Position numbers and translations under genes: made by a program. A DNA stretch of 64,000 bases from Acidobacteriota bacterium (GTDB lineage: Bacteria > Acidobacteriota > Blastocatellia > Pyrinomonadales > Pyrinomonadaceae), in contig JAOAPY010000034.1 of the NCBI GenBank assembly GCA_025463135.1, positions 1-64,000 of the forward strand, in the 5' to 3' direction. Of the stretch, positions 51,749 through 61,800 are shown piece by piece. Every line of letters starts with the position of its first letter. Positions within the stretch are counted from its first letter, which is position 1. The notes under the pieces are model-generated. The model was not told where the DNA came from. It ran no database searches and worked only from the letters and a program-made list of their open reading frames with translations.

Positions 51749-51822
51749 GTTTAGAGTACCGCCTTTTAGGCGGGCTTTAGGTAGCGAAAAACCCGACTGA
51801 AGTCGGTACTCTGAACGCCTGT
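51749..51822. repeat. GTACCGACTTCAGTCGGG repeat, copy 2
   Basis: Reverse-orientation relative of 15053-15113: GTGTTTAGAGTACCG then CCCGACTGAAGTCGGTAC. The inner left arm has changed to GCCTTTTAGGCGGGC. The rest of 51722-52054 shows no gene. Confidence 0.7.
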
Positions 51823-52054
51823 TGCCAAACGGAGCACTTCATTGAGAGGAGAACATCTTTCGCGCGGATTGTAATCAGTCTAATATGTTTGAGGAGACTC
51901 TGATCGACCTCGGTTGAAACGGCATCAAATGGCGAACGAACACTTGATGCGTCATGTATATTGTTGCCGTTGAGACACTTGATCACTTACGTATCTTCAG
52001 ATCGCCACCTTCGTCAGGGAGGATGATGCGGGAAGACCGCTCCAATATTCAGCG

Positions 52055-52897
52055 ATGACAACGTTGTCAAAAATTACCAGCGACAGAATAGACCTCTTCG
52101 ACTTTCGAAATTATTCCCCCGAATTTCTCGGCCAACTAGCTTCTCAATTTCAAACGGCAGAGCCTTTTCCACACGTCGTTTTTGAAAACTTTCTCAATCC
52201 TGGACCGGATGAAATGGCCGGAGTTTATCCCGCGCCGGAATGGCCTCACTGGAACAAGCGAAACGATTACTACCAGTCCGGTAAGATGTATTGTCGCGAC
52301 ACTGATATCCTGCCGCCGCTGATCGCTTCAATGTTCTACGAACTCTCGTCGCCGCCATTTCTCAGATTTTTAGAGTCAGTCACTGGGATTGAAAAGCTTA
52401 TACCCGATCCTTATTACGAAGGAGGGGGTCTTCATTGCAGCCGGCCCGGTGGTATTCTCGCGCCGCATACGGACTTTCACTATTACGATCGGCTCGGACT
52501 ATTTCGCCGCATCAACCTGCTGCTCTATTTGAATCCTGTTTGGGAAGAAAGCTTTGGAGGCTGCCTCGAGCTTTGGAAAAAAGGTTCGCAGAAGCCGACA
52601 AAACTGATCGTTCCCAAGTGGGGTACGTGCGTCATTTTCCGCACAGACGATCGCTCCGTCCACGGGTTTTCAACGCCAGTGACGAAAGATTTTTGGCGCT
52701 GCTCAATCGCGCTCTATTACTACAGCAGCCGGGAAACCGCGCACTTTAGCGGCGACACGAACGTCTATTGGCAACAGCATGGTCCGCGGACCGGTTTCGA
52801 TCGACTGCGTATACGTTTGTATCGAGTATTCATACGAGCCTCGCGGAGGCTGTCACAAATGGCGCATCAGACAAACCCGAACAAAGAGCCACGTTAA
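52055..52897 (+). CDS. 2-oxoglutarate/Fe(II) oxygenase
   Basis: A 280-aa prolyl-4-hydroxylase-like dioxygenase. Iron ligands: His and Asp in LAPHTDFHYYD (about residues 138-140) and the distal His in RSVHGFSTPV (about 200), with an Arg in FWRCSIALYYYS for the 2-oxoglutarate carboxylate. Substrate entry region: FPHVVFENFLNP. The C-terminal 30 residues are Arg-rich. In this setting it may hydroxylate or modify a glycan precursor. Confidence 0.88.
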   Translation: MTTLSKITSDRIDLFDFRNYSPEFLGQLASQFQTAEPFPHVVFENFLNPGPDEMAGVYPAPEWPHWNKRNDYYQSGKMYCRDTDILPPLIASMFYELSSPPFLRFLESVTGIEKLIPDPYYEGGGLHCSRPGGILAPHTDFHYYDRLGLFRRINLLLYLNPVWEESFGGCLELWKKGSQKPTKLIVPKWGTCVIFRTDDRSVHGFSTPVTKDFWRCSIALYYYSSRETAHFSGDTNVYWQQHGPRTGFDRLRIRLYRVFIRASRRLSQMAHQTNPNKEPR

Positions 52898-52908
52898 CTA
52901 GTCATGGG

Positions 52909-52965
52909 TCCTGGGGTTCCGCTGCGCTCCACCCCAGGCTTTACTCTGACACCCGCTATCGCGGG
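52909..52965. repeat. Two-hairpin repeat after the oxygenase gene
   Basis: CCTGGGGT..ACCCCAGG (52909-52916 with 52930-52937, enclosing a 13-nt loop) followed by ACCCGC-TATC-GCGGGT (52950-52965). It has no T-tract. It resembles the dispersed GC-rich hairpins of such genomes; one copy here. Confidence 0.6.
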
Positions 52966-53010
52966 TTCAAGAGGCCCTCTTCGTAACTTGATCAGGGCTT
53001 ACTGAAGTCT

Positions 53011-55056
53011 GTGCTACTTTCGCCAACGGATTTACTCTCAGTGTCAGCCGAAGCAAACATCCCAAACGTAGGATTTGTGGCTTGCATAGAGGGTGGCGTA
53101 CTGGAGGCCCAGGCCCTGCTTCTTTTTGAAAGCATTCGGCATTATGCCGGGCGCTTTCGCGACTGCCCTATCTATTCGCTCTCTCCCCGTGCGGGGCATG
53201 GTATTTCCAGGAGCGCCCGAGCGAAGCTCGACGAGTTAAAGGTCAAACACACTGACGTAATTCTTAACACCGAATGTCGAGAGTATGGTTCAGCGAACCG
53301 AGTTGCGGCAGCAGCGTACATCGAAGAGACGTACCCTCATGAGATCCTGGTAGTCCTTGACAGCGACACGTTGTTTCTGCGCGAGCCGGACAAAATTCTG
53401 CTGCCAACGGATATTGATGTGGCGGTGAGGCCGGTGGATCTCAAGGGGATGTGTACCAATGGACCAGGCGACCCGTTCGATCGTTATTGGCGCGATCTTT
53501 GTCGCTGTTGTGGCGTGGACTACGAAGGGATTCCCTGGAACGAGTCTTTCGTAGATCGCCGGCGGATTAAGGCAACCTACAATGGCGGCCTCGTCGTCGT
53601 GCGCGGAGAGATCGGAATATTGCGGCGATGGGCCGATTTTTTCTTTGCCTCTGTTCGAGAGGGGCTGACTCCTTACTCTACGGATCGCCGCTTTCGCAGC
53701 GGCGCCGGATGGGTAGATCCTGCTGCCGGCAGACTCTGGGGATCGAATCAGGCAGCGCTGTCGCTGGCGATCTGGAGTAATACTCGACGAGTTCAAGTCC
53801 TGCCGCCGACTTACAATTATCCGTTAACGCTGCATGACAAGATCGATGCGGCAACTGCTAAGGCGGTATTTCCCCATCTCGTACACGTTCACTATCACTG
53901 GCTGCTCGACGAGAAACGCGATCAGAATCCGCTCTTCGATTCAGCGGGACCACTGTCGTCACGCCAGCACGACTGGTTAGGCTCGGCTACAGCCGAGCGA
54001 TTGCGCGAACAGGAGACCTCAGTGATCGCCGAGGTTGATAATTCTGACGCAGTGAGTGTTCCCGCTCCGATCTGCATTGCCGGGATGCATCGGTCGGGAA
54101 CTTCGCTGGTCGCAAGCCTCTTGCACGCCTGCGACTTGTTCCTTGGTCCCGCGGAGGAATTCATGCAGCCGTCTCCGGATAACCCGGAAGGCTACTGGGA
54201 AAATATTCGTTTTGTGAACCTCAACGATCGCCTCCTGACTCAATTCGGAGGGTATTGGAGCAAGCCGCCCTCGTTGCCTGCGCAGTGGGAATTCGCGCCT
54301 GAGATTGATTCTTTGTTTGGAGAAGCTGAAGCACTGGTCGGGCGGTTCAGCGATCGCAAATATTGGGGCTGGAAAGATCCGCGTAATTCCCTGACCCTTC
54401 CTTTTTGGCAACGACTAATTCCTAACTTGCAGGTTGTCGTCTGTGTCAGAAATCCCCTGGAAGTATCCAGTTCGCTTTTTGCGCGCGGCGATGCAAAGGA
54501 CTCCTCACAATTTAGTCTATGGCTGGCCTACTATCGCCGGCTGCTCGCGGCGGTGCCGCCCAAACAACTACTCGTTACTCACTATCAATCCTTCCTTCAC
54601 AATGCGCGCGCAGAGGTACGGCGCCTGTCAGATGGGGTCGGCCTACAGGTCACGGACGAAGTAGTGGAACAAGCCTGCTCCCAGGTTGTGACTGGATTGC
54701 GCCACCATCAGGCAACGACGGCCCAGTTGCTTGCGCCAAACGTACCCGCTGAAGTTCTCCACCTATATCTGAATCTCTGCGCTGAAGCAGGACCGGTCTA
54801 CCGGCAGATTCGTGAGCGTGAAAGAAGCGGCGAACTCGAGCCTGCCGCATTCGCTGTGGTCCCGCCGGCAACCATTCCCAACAAGCGCCTCCTAAGAAAA
54901 ATCGAAAGACTGCACCAGCTCGAAAGTGAGCTACGTGAACACCATGCAGGAGGGACTTTGCTGACAGGAACGCAAAAACAATCATCCCGACTATTCATTC
55001 GTCGAACGGTTAGGCGAGCGCGCAAGGCCCTGCGCGCAGTGAAGTCACGCTTCTAG
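53011..55056 (+). CDS. Glycosyltransferase-sulfotransferase fusion
   Basis: A 681-aa two-domain protein. The first domain (about 1-335) resembles GT8/GT-A enzymes: FVACIEGGVLEAQALLLFES, VLVVLDSDTLFLREP with D-S-D near 115, and LFNGG-like KATYNGGLVVVRGEI. The second (about 350-600) is a sulfotransferase: PICIAGMHRSGTSLVASLLH is the PAPS 5'-phosphosulfate loop, and the 3'-phosphate site is in VVVCVRNPLEVSSSLF. The tail (600-681) is basic and helical. A single protein could therefore glycosylate and sulfate the same acceptor. The GTG start at 53011 is accepted; a GTG at 53041 is possible. Confidence 0.88.
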   Translation: MLLSPTDLLSVSAEANIPNVGFVACIEGGVLEAQALLLFESIRHYAGRFRDCPIYSLSPRAGHGISRSARAKLDELKVKHTDVILNTECREYGSANRVAAAAYIEETYPHEILVVLDSDTLFLREPDKILLPTDIDVAVRPVDLKGMCTNGPGDPFDRYWRDLCRCCGVDYEGIPWNESFVDRRRIKATYNGGLVVVRGEIGILRRWADFFFASVREGLTPYSTDRRFRSGAGWVDPAAGRLWGSNQAALSLAIWSNTRRVQVLPPTYNYPLTLHDKIDAATAKAVFPHLVHVHYHWLLDEKRDQNPLFDSAGPLSSRQHDWLGSATAERLREQETSVIAEVDNSDAVSVPAPICIAGMHRSGTSLVASLLHACDLFLGPAEEFMQPSPDNPEGYWENIRFVNLNDRLLTQFGGYWSKPPSLPAQWEFAPEIDSLFGEAEALVGRFSDRKYWGWKDPRNSLTLPFWQRLIPNLQVVVCVRNPLEVSSSLFARGDAKDSSQFSLWLAYYRRLLAAVPPKQLLVTHYQSFLHNARAEVRRLSDGVGLQVTDEVVEQACSQVVTGLRHHQATTAQLLAPNVPAEVLHLYLNLCAEAGPVYRQIRERERSGELEPAAFAVVPPATIPNKRLLRKIERLHQLESELREHHAGGTLLTGTQKQSSRLFIRRTVRRARKALRAVKSRF

Positions 55057-55233
55057 TCGAGTCCGTTTGCGATCGATAAAAGAGACCTCGCACCATTCAC
55101 TGGAAGAGCACCGCTTCATTATCATGGGTTCTTCGGAATCGGGTAAAGATTCTGGTAGTGGCAAATACTGACGATGGAGAGTTGGTTCGTATCGTAAGCG
55201 CCCGCGAAGTAACACAGGGAGAAAGAAAATCCT

Positions 55234-55455
55234 ATGAAGAAAGATGAATTAGAGGAAGAGGACGATCTGCGACCGGAGTAGGATTTTTCCACCATAAAGG
55301 GTGGCGTGCGCGGTAAGTATGTCGAGCGATTCCGAGAGGGAACAAATCTCGTACTACTGGATCCTGATGTTGCGGCCGCATTTCCAGATGGAAAAGCCGT
55401 GAACGACGCCTTGCGCTTATTGCTGCAAGAAAAGCAAAGCCCGCACCCCCGTTGA
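55234..55455 (+). pseudogene. Antitoxin-like gene interrupted by an amber stop
   Basis: From the ATG at 55234 (GGGAG about 11 nt upstream) the frame reads MKKDELEEEDDLRPE, an in-frame TAG (55279-55281), then DFSTIKGGVRGKYVERFREG, NLVLLDPDVAAAFPDGKAVN and a short end, stopping at 55453. The total is 73 codons. The block after the TAG matches a widespread family of small antitoxin-like proteins (core DFSxxxGGVRGKY..GTNxVxLxPDV..FP). One base change, TAT or TAC to TAG, would explain the interruption. No toxin gene follows. It could also be a sequencing error. Confidence 0.7.
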
Positions 55456-55876
55456 GAGTCGATAGCGGAGTAACCTCGCTCACCTTCCTCAATCAATAGA
55501 TTGCTGCGTCATCTCAAGGTGGACGGTTCAACTGAGGGCGCGCCTAAAAACTCATTCAACCCAACCCTCCTATAGCATTTCTGATCATCCGTTAGCTTGC
55601 CTGGCCAAATCTGAAACGAATCCTGACTCTAAGCTCGGGCACGGCTCGTGCAGTGTTTGTCTTGGGAGAGAATAAGACACCGAAAATAGACTAAGCCGGC
55701 ACTTTCACCCCACTACTTCGCCCAGCCTGCTCTTTTTCTCCGCAGCCTTCTAAGCACGTCAGCTTCATCCCGGAACCCTCGGTTCCGGAGCAGGCAGCAA
55801 TTTGTCCCAAAGTTTTGCGTCAGGATGCGTCCCGCCGTCTGGGCCCGTTCATCGCGCCCGCGCGTTGCGAGTTGAT
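55456..55876. other. Leader region of the giant secreted protein
   Basis: No gene seen in 55456-55876. A perfect hairpin CCGGAACC-CTC-GGTTCCGG lies at 55770-55788, about 88 nt before the ATG, and could be a leader structure; there is no T-tract. A longer frame back to 55802 begins with TTG but adds only unconserved residues. Confidence 0.4.
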
Positions 55877-58800
55877 ATGAGAATCATGAGACATCACCGA
55901 ACAAATTTTCTTGCGGTAGTTATTTTTTTGGCGTTGGTTGTTGCAGCGGCGAGCACCGGTTATCCGGGATGGCTAACGCCACCGACATTCGCGCAGGGTC
56001 CGACGGAAGTGGGCAGGTCCGGCGCGAACGCCCAGGCGCAATCCGTCCCCGTCCTTACCCGGCAGAACGCGCCGGATATTCCTCAGTGTCGTGAGATTCT
56101 GAACCAGGAGATCCTTGATCTCGTCAACGCGGCCTCGGAAGATCCGGCGGAAGTATTCGAGGAGAACCGCCGCGCCCACCCGCACATGATTATGATGCCG
56201 CCGCCACTGGACTGCGCCAGCAAGCTATGGTTGGCAGCGCGGCAAAATAGCCGCGCGGCGAACTCTACGGCGTCTGCGATTAGCGCCGAGTTATTGTCTT
56301 TGCGGCAGCATCCGATTGAATCGGTCTTTAATCTCGACGCTCTTAATGGCTCGGTAGGCACGAACACTGATCTCGGAAACGGCGTCGAGGGGTATCAGGG
56401 CGAGAACAGTATCTCCATCGACCCTAACAATCCGCTCCACCTCATCGCGTTCTCAAATACATTTTATAAAGATGCCACTCCGCAATGTCAGTCGCCAACG
56501 GGCGGTACCGCGAACACCTTCGGCACCATGGCGCTCTTCGGTTCGACCGATGGCGGCGCCACTTGGATCTACAACTGCGCGCCGTGGCCGGCGACACTCA
56601 CCGGCGGGGTAACCGGTGCGACCTTCTGGTTCGGCAGCGACCCGGCGCTGGCGTGGGACAACCTCGGACGAGCCTATGCCACCTACATGCTCATCTCGCA
56701 AAGTGCCTCAGCCTCCGGCGCCGCGATAGTCGTGGCCCGCTCGTCGGACAACGGCGCGAGCTGGCAGAGCCTGGGCACTGTCGTCAACGGCATCGCCTCT
56801 ACCACGCAGGGCAATGACAAAGAGATGATGGCCATCGACAACACGTCGGGTCAGACCTTTTCACATTCCGGTCGTATCTATGTGATCTGGGACGCGGCGA
56901 ACGCCGAGAAGATAGCGTATTCAGACGATGGCGCTGCCTGGACCACCGTCAACTTTCCATCTAATACCGGCGCCATCGGCGGCAACATCGTCGTGGGAGC
57001 GGACGGTACCGTTTACGTGATCTGGAGCCGCTACAACGTCGAAACTATTGTCTTCTCCAAGTCGACAAACGGCGGCGCTACCTGGACCGCGCCTCAGGTC
57101 ATCGCTACGCTCGCGCTTCAATCCTTCGGCTCCAACAACAAACCCGCAGCACAGGACAAGCGAGGCATCAACGGGTTTGGAGCGATCGATATGGATCGGA
57201 ATTCCGTCTCCCCTTCCTTCGGCAACCTGTACGTCGCCTTCCCCGACTTCCCGTCCGGAACAACCACGGGTGCGGACATCAACACCTACGTTGTCAGGTC
57301 TACGAATGGCGGAAGCTCATGGTCCACGCGGCTCAAAGTGAACGACGACAATTTCGGCGCGACGCAAATATTCCCCTGGCTGGCGGTCGATCAGTCTGAC
57401 GGCACGGTGAACGTTTCGTGGTACGACACCCGACTCGATCCACTCAACCGCCAGACGCAGATGGTCAGCTCGCGCTCAGTTGACGGCGGCGTATCGTTCG
57501 AGCCAAACGTCCTCGTCACTGACGGCGGCTCGGTGTGGCGGAACAACGTCAACTACACCGATGAAAATAGTGCCGACAATACGACCTACAATTCCAACCA
57601 GTACGGCGACTACTCAGGCATAGCCGCGTTCAATCGTCAGGTTCATCCCCTATGGACCGACTCGCGCATGTTTTTCCCGGTCGCCGACACGCAGTCGCCG
57701 ACGCGCAGAGAAGATAATGCGACTGCAGTGCTCACTTACTGTTCGGCGCCTTCGGCAGTCGGCGCACCGGCCGTGAACTCGTCGATAACTCCGAGTGTCG
57801 CGATTTCGTGGAGCGCGCCGGCGGGATGGGGCACCAACGCAACCAACGGAACGTACTCCGTTTTCCGTAACACCGACACGGTTTTTCCGTCCGGTTCGCC
57901 TGTAGCTTCGGACCTAACCTCAACCAGCTATGTCGACACGACGGGAGCAGGCGGCACAACTTATTACTACTTCATTCGCGCAAAAAATAACTGCCCAGGC
58001 ACGACGCTGACCCCGATGAGTACGGATTCTTCTGCCTCCGCTGCCGTAGACTTCGGCTCCAATGGAACGCCGGCGGGAACACTGCAGGGAACCGTGATGG
58101 CTGGCAGCAATCCCGTGAGCGGTGTCGTCGTGAGCGCCGGAACATTGTCGGCCACAACGAACGCCGGCGGCTTCTATTTGTTCCCATCCATTAGCGCCTC
58201 CACTTACACAGTGTCGGCCAGCCCTACCGGTTACAACCCTGCGTCGGTTAACGGAGTCGTGGTCACGGGCGGCGGCACGACCGTACAGAATCTCGCACTC
58301 TTGCCCGTTACGTCCGGCTCCTGCTTCACCGATACGACCTACATCGACTTCTCTCCCGGCGCGGGGTCGAACGTCGACATTGCCGGCAACCCCGGCAACG
58401 TGAAACTCAGAAACCTTGGCATTGAAGGGCCCGACCAGAACAGCTCGCCCGCAGCTCTTTCGACTACCAACAACCTGAGCGCGACCACCTGGACCGGACA
58501 AACGTTCCGCGCCGGGGTTACCGGCAATCTGACGAAGATGAACGTGGGTCTCGGTCTCGCGTCGGGAACGTCGGGCACGATCACCGTGGAGATTCGCAAC
58601 CTCAACGGCATAAATCCCGGCACGACCGTCCTGGCGACCACCACCGCGGGTCCCGTTACAAACGTCGGCACCGCGGCGCTATACACGGTGACCTTCGCGA
58701 CGCCGGCGGCCGTGGTCAGTGGAACCAGCTATTCCGTTGTTCTAAGGACCAGCGTCGGCAGCACGGTCTTCGGCGTCCGCGGCAGTACGGCGGGCGGCAG

Positions 58801-61800
58801 CTCGCTGGCCAATGGTCAGGTGTTCACCACGACTACCAGTGGTACTACGTGGACTGCGGTCGCGGCGGACCTCTGGTTCACCACCTATGTAACGCCGCCG
58901 CTCACCTATGTGGCGTCCGGCAATTTATTCTCCGGCGTGAAGGATGCGAATCCGGTTATTGGCCTGGTTCCTCGTTGGTTAACTCTATCGTGGAATGCGA
59001 CGGCTCCGGCGAACACCAGCGTCCAATTCCAGGCGGCGGCCAGCAATAACGTTAATGGCCCGTTCAACTTCGTCGGCCCGGACGGAACAGCCTCAACATT
59101 CTTTACGACCATTGGGGCAACGCTTTCTCAGTTCAACGGCTTTCGCTATCTGAAGTACGAAGCATTGTTGAGTACGACTGACAATATCATCACGCCGACC
59201 TTGAACGATGTCACAGTCTGTTTTGACAACGACACACCGTTGATCGCGGCAACTGCTCCGCTTTCAAGACAACAAGGCGCTGCCATCAATGCACAAATAG
59301 CAATCGTCAGCGATCCGGGCCAGGCGGCCAATACGCTGACGGTGACTGCCACACCGTTGACTGGAACCGGCGTCACCATCACCAACATCAGCATTGACGC
59401 GGCGGGCAACGTCATGGCGGATGTCGTTGCGAGTTGTACAGCTACGAACTCAACGTTTACGTTGACAGTAACAAACAGCGCAAGTGCGACTGCAACGGCA
59501 ACGTTAACCGTCAATATCACAGCCACTCCAACACCGACGATCACACCCGGAAGCCCGACGACGTTCTGCGAAGGCGGCAGCGTCACCTTGACCTCAAGCA
59601 GCGCGGGCGGCAATCAGTGGTTCCTGGGCGGCAATCCGATCGGTGGGGCGACGAATCAGACTTACATTGCTACTGCTTCGGGTAACTACACCAACACGGT
59701 CACGGACCTTGGCTGTCTCAGTAGTGCTTCAGCAGCGATGCCGGTGACGGTGAATCCGACTCCCGCGACAACGACGATCACGCCCGATGGTCCGACGACA
59801 TTCTGCGAAGGCGGCAGCGTTACGCTGACCTCGAGCAGTGTCAGCGGCAATCAATGGTCTTTGGACGGCAATCCGATCGGTGGCGCGACGAATCAGACTT
59901 ACATTGCCACTGCTTCCGGGAATTACACGAACACGGTCACGGATCTTGGTTGCACCAGCTCCCCTTCAACCGTGACAGCGGTGACGGTGAATCCGATCCC
60001 CGCAACGCCGGCCATTACGCCTGAGGGTCCAACGACATTCTGCGAAGGCGGCAGCGTCACGTTGACCTCGAGTAGCGCCGGCGGCAATCAGTGGTACCGG
60101 AACGGCAGCCCGGTTGGCTTCGGCTCTGGACAGCAGTACATCGCCACAGCCTCGGGCGATTACACCGTCGCAGTGACAACCAGCGGCTGCGCCAGCGCGG
60201 CCTCCGCGGCGACCACGGTAACCCCGAACGTCGCGCCGATGCTTACTTATCCAGATCCACAATCCGTTGTTTTCGATGACTCTTTGAGTGTCTCTCCCAC
60301 GTCTGCGAGCGCTTCGATCACAGGCTACGCGGTACTAAGCGTTGTGCCCGCCTTGACGACCCCGCCTACCGTCAGCGGGAGTGGAGTTGTCTCGATCACA
60401 AACGCTCAAACCGGTGGTTCGCACATCGTCACGATTCGAGCCACTGATGGTTGCGGCGTAACTGTGGACGCGAGTTTCACTTTGAACGTTACGCTTACCA
60501 CGACGTATTCCGATCCGTCGGGCAACTGCGGTGGGAACACGCCCTGCTACAACACCATCCAGGCGGCCATCAACGCCCTGACCAGTAGCGGCACCGTGAA
60601 TGTAAGCGGCGGCACCTTCAACGAAGATGTGAACCTGACGGCCAACTCAACTTTGAACCTCAACGGAGACACGACGCTCAATAGCTTGACGATGCCGGCG
60701 GGAACATTGAATGCGAGCAACGGCGGCAGCTTTACCCTGACCCTGGTTAGCGGAGACTGGACCAACAACGGCGGCACGTTTAATCCGGGCACGGGCACGG
60801 TAAGTTTCACGGGCACTGGACAAACTATCAGTAGCACTCACTCGACGATCTTCAACAACCTGACGATTGGCGCCGGCGGTGCCATCGTGAATGGCGCCTC
60901 TGATCGAAGTGCGGCTGTCCCTTCCTCCATCTCGATGGACGCGACGGTAAATCGTGTGCTCGCGCTTACCGGCGATCTGACAGTTACCAGTCCAGCGAGG
61001 CTGATCATGCCCGCGACTGCAAGTTCAACAGGAAGCGGCGACGTCATCGGCAACCTTGAGCGGTTGGGATTTGTGACCGGTGCCTGTGCCGGCGCGCCGT
61101 GCTTTAACACACTCAGCCTGGGCAACCCCGACAACCAGATTACGATCACGGCCGGCACAGCGCCCGACAGCATCCTGGTCAACCTGACGAAATCCGCACC
61201 CGCAACTTACGCGACGGCGGTGGAGCGGAATTACGACATCACTGAAACCGGGGGCAGTGGCTTCACCGCCACCCTGCGCTTGCATTATCTGGATTCAGAG
61301 TTGAATGGTAATACGCCCGAAGCAAACTTGAATCTGCGACGGTTCAACGGCTCGACCTGGCCGGCGGTGGTTCACTCTGTGCCGGTGGACACAACCAACA
61401 ATTGGGTGGAAAGCAATGCGGTCGCGGGATTTTCACAATGGACCATTGCCGCGCTGGCGCCGACGGCGGCCAGCGGCAGTATCAGTGGCCGGATACTTAG
61501 CGATGGCAAGCCACTCGAAGGCGCGGTCGTTAGCTTGAGTGGTGGGCAAACACGCAAATTGATCACCGACGCAAACGGCAACTACCGGTTCGAAAACGTG
61601 GAAGTGGGCGCCCTTTATGTCGTCGTCCCCTCCCGCGCTAACTTTAATTTCAGTCCATCAGAGCGGGCCTTCAGTCAAGTCGGCAATCAAACGGAAGCAG
61701 CCTTTACCGGGATCCCGATCGATGAAACTTTGAATGCCCTGGACACGCCGGAGTATTTTGTGCGGCAACAGTACCTGGACGTTCTCGGCCGCGAACCTGA

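Noticed and set aside
55770-55788. Hairpin before the giant gene as a riboswitch
   Set aside because: No conserved riboswitch core (for example cyclic-di-GMP or glycine types) could be recognised around it; only a short stem is seen.
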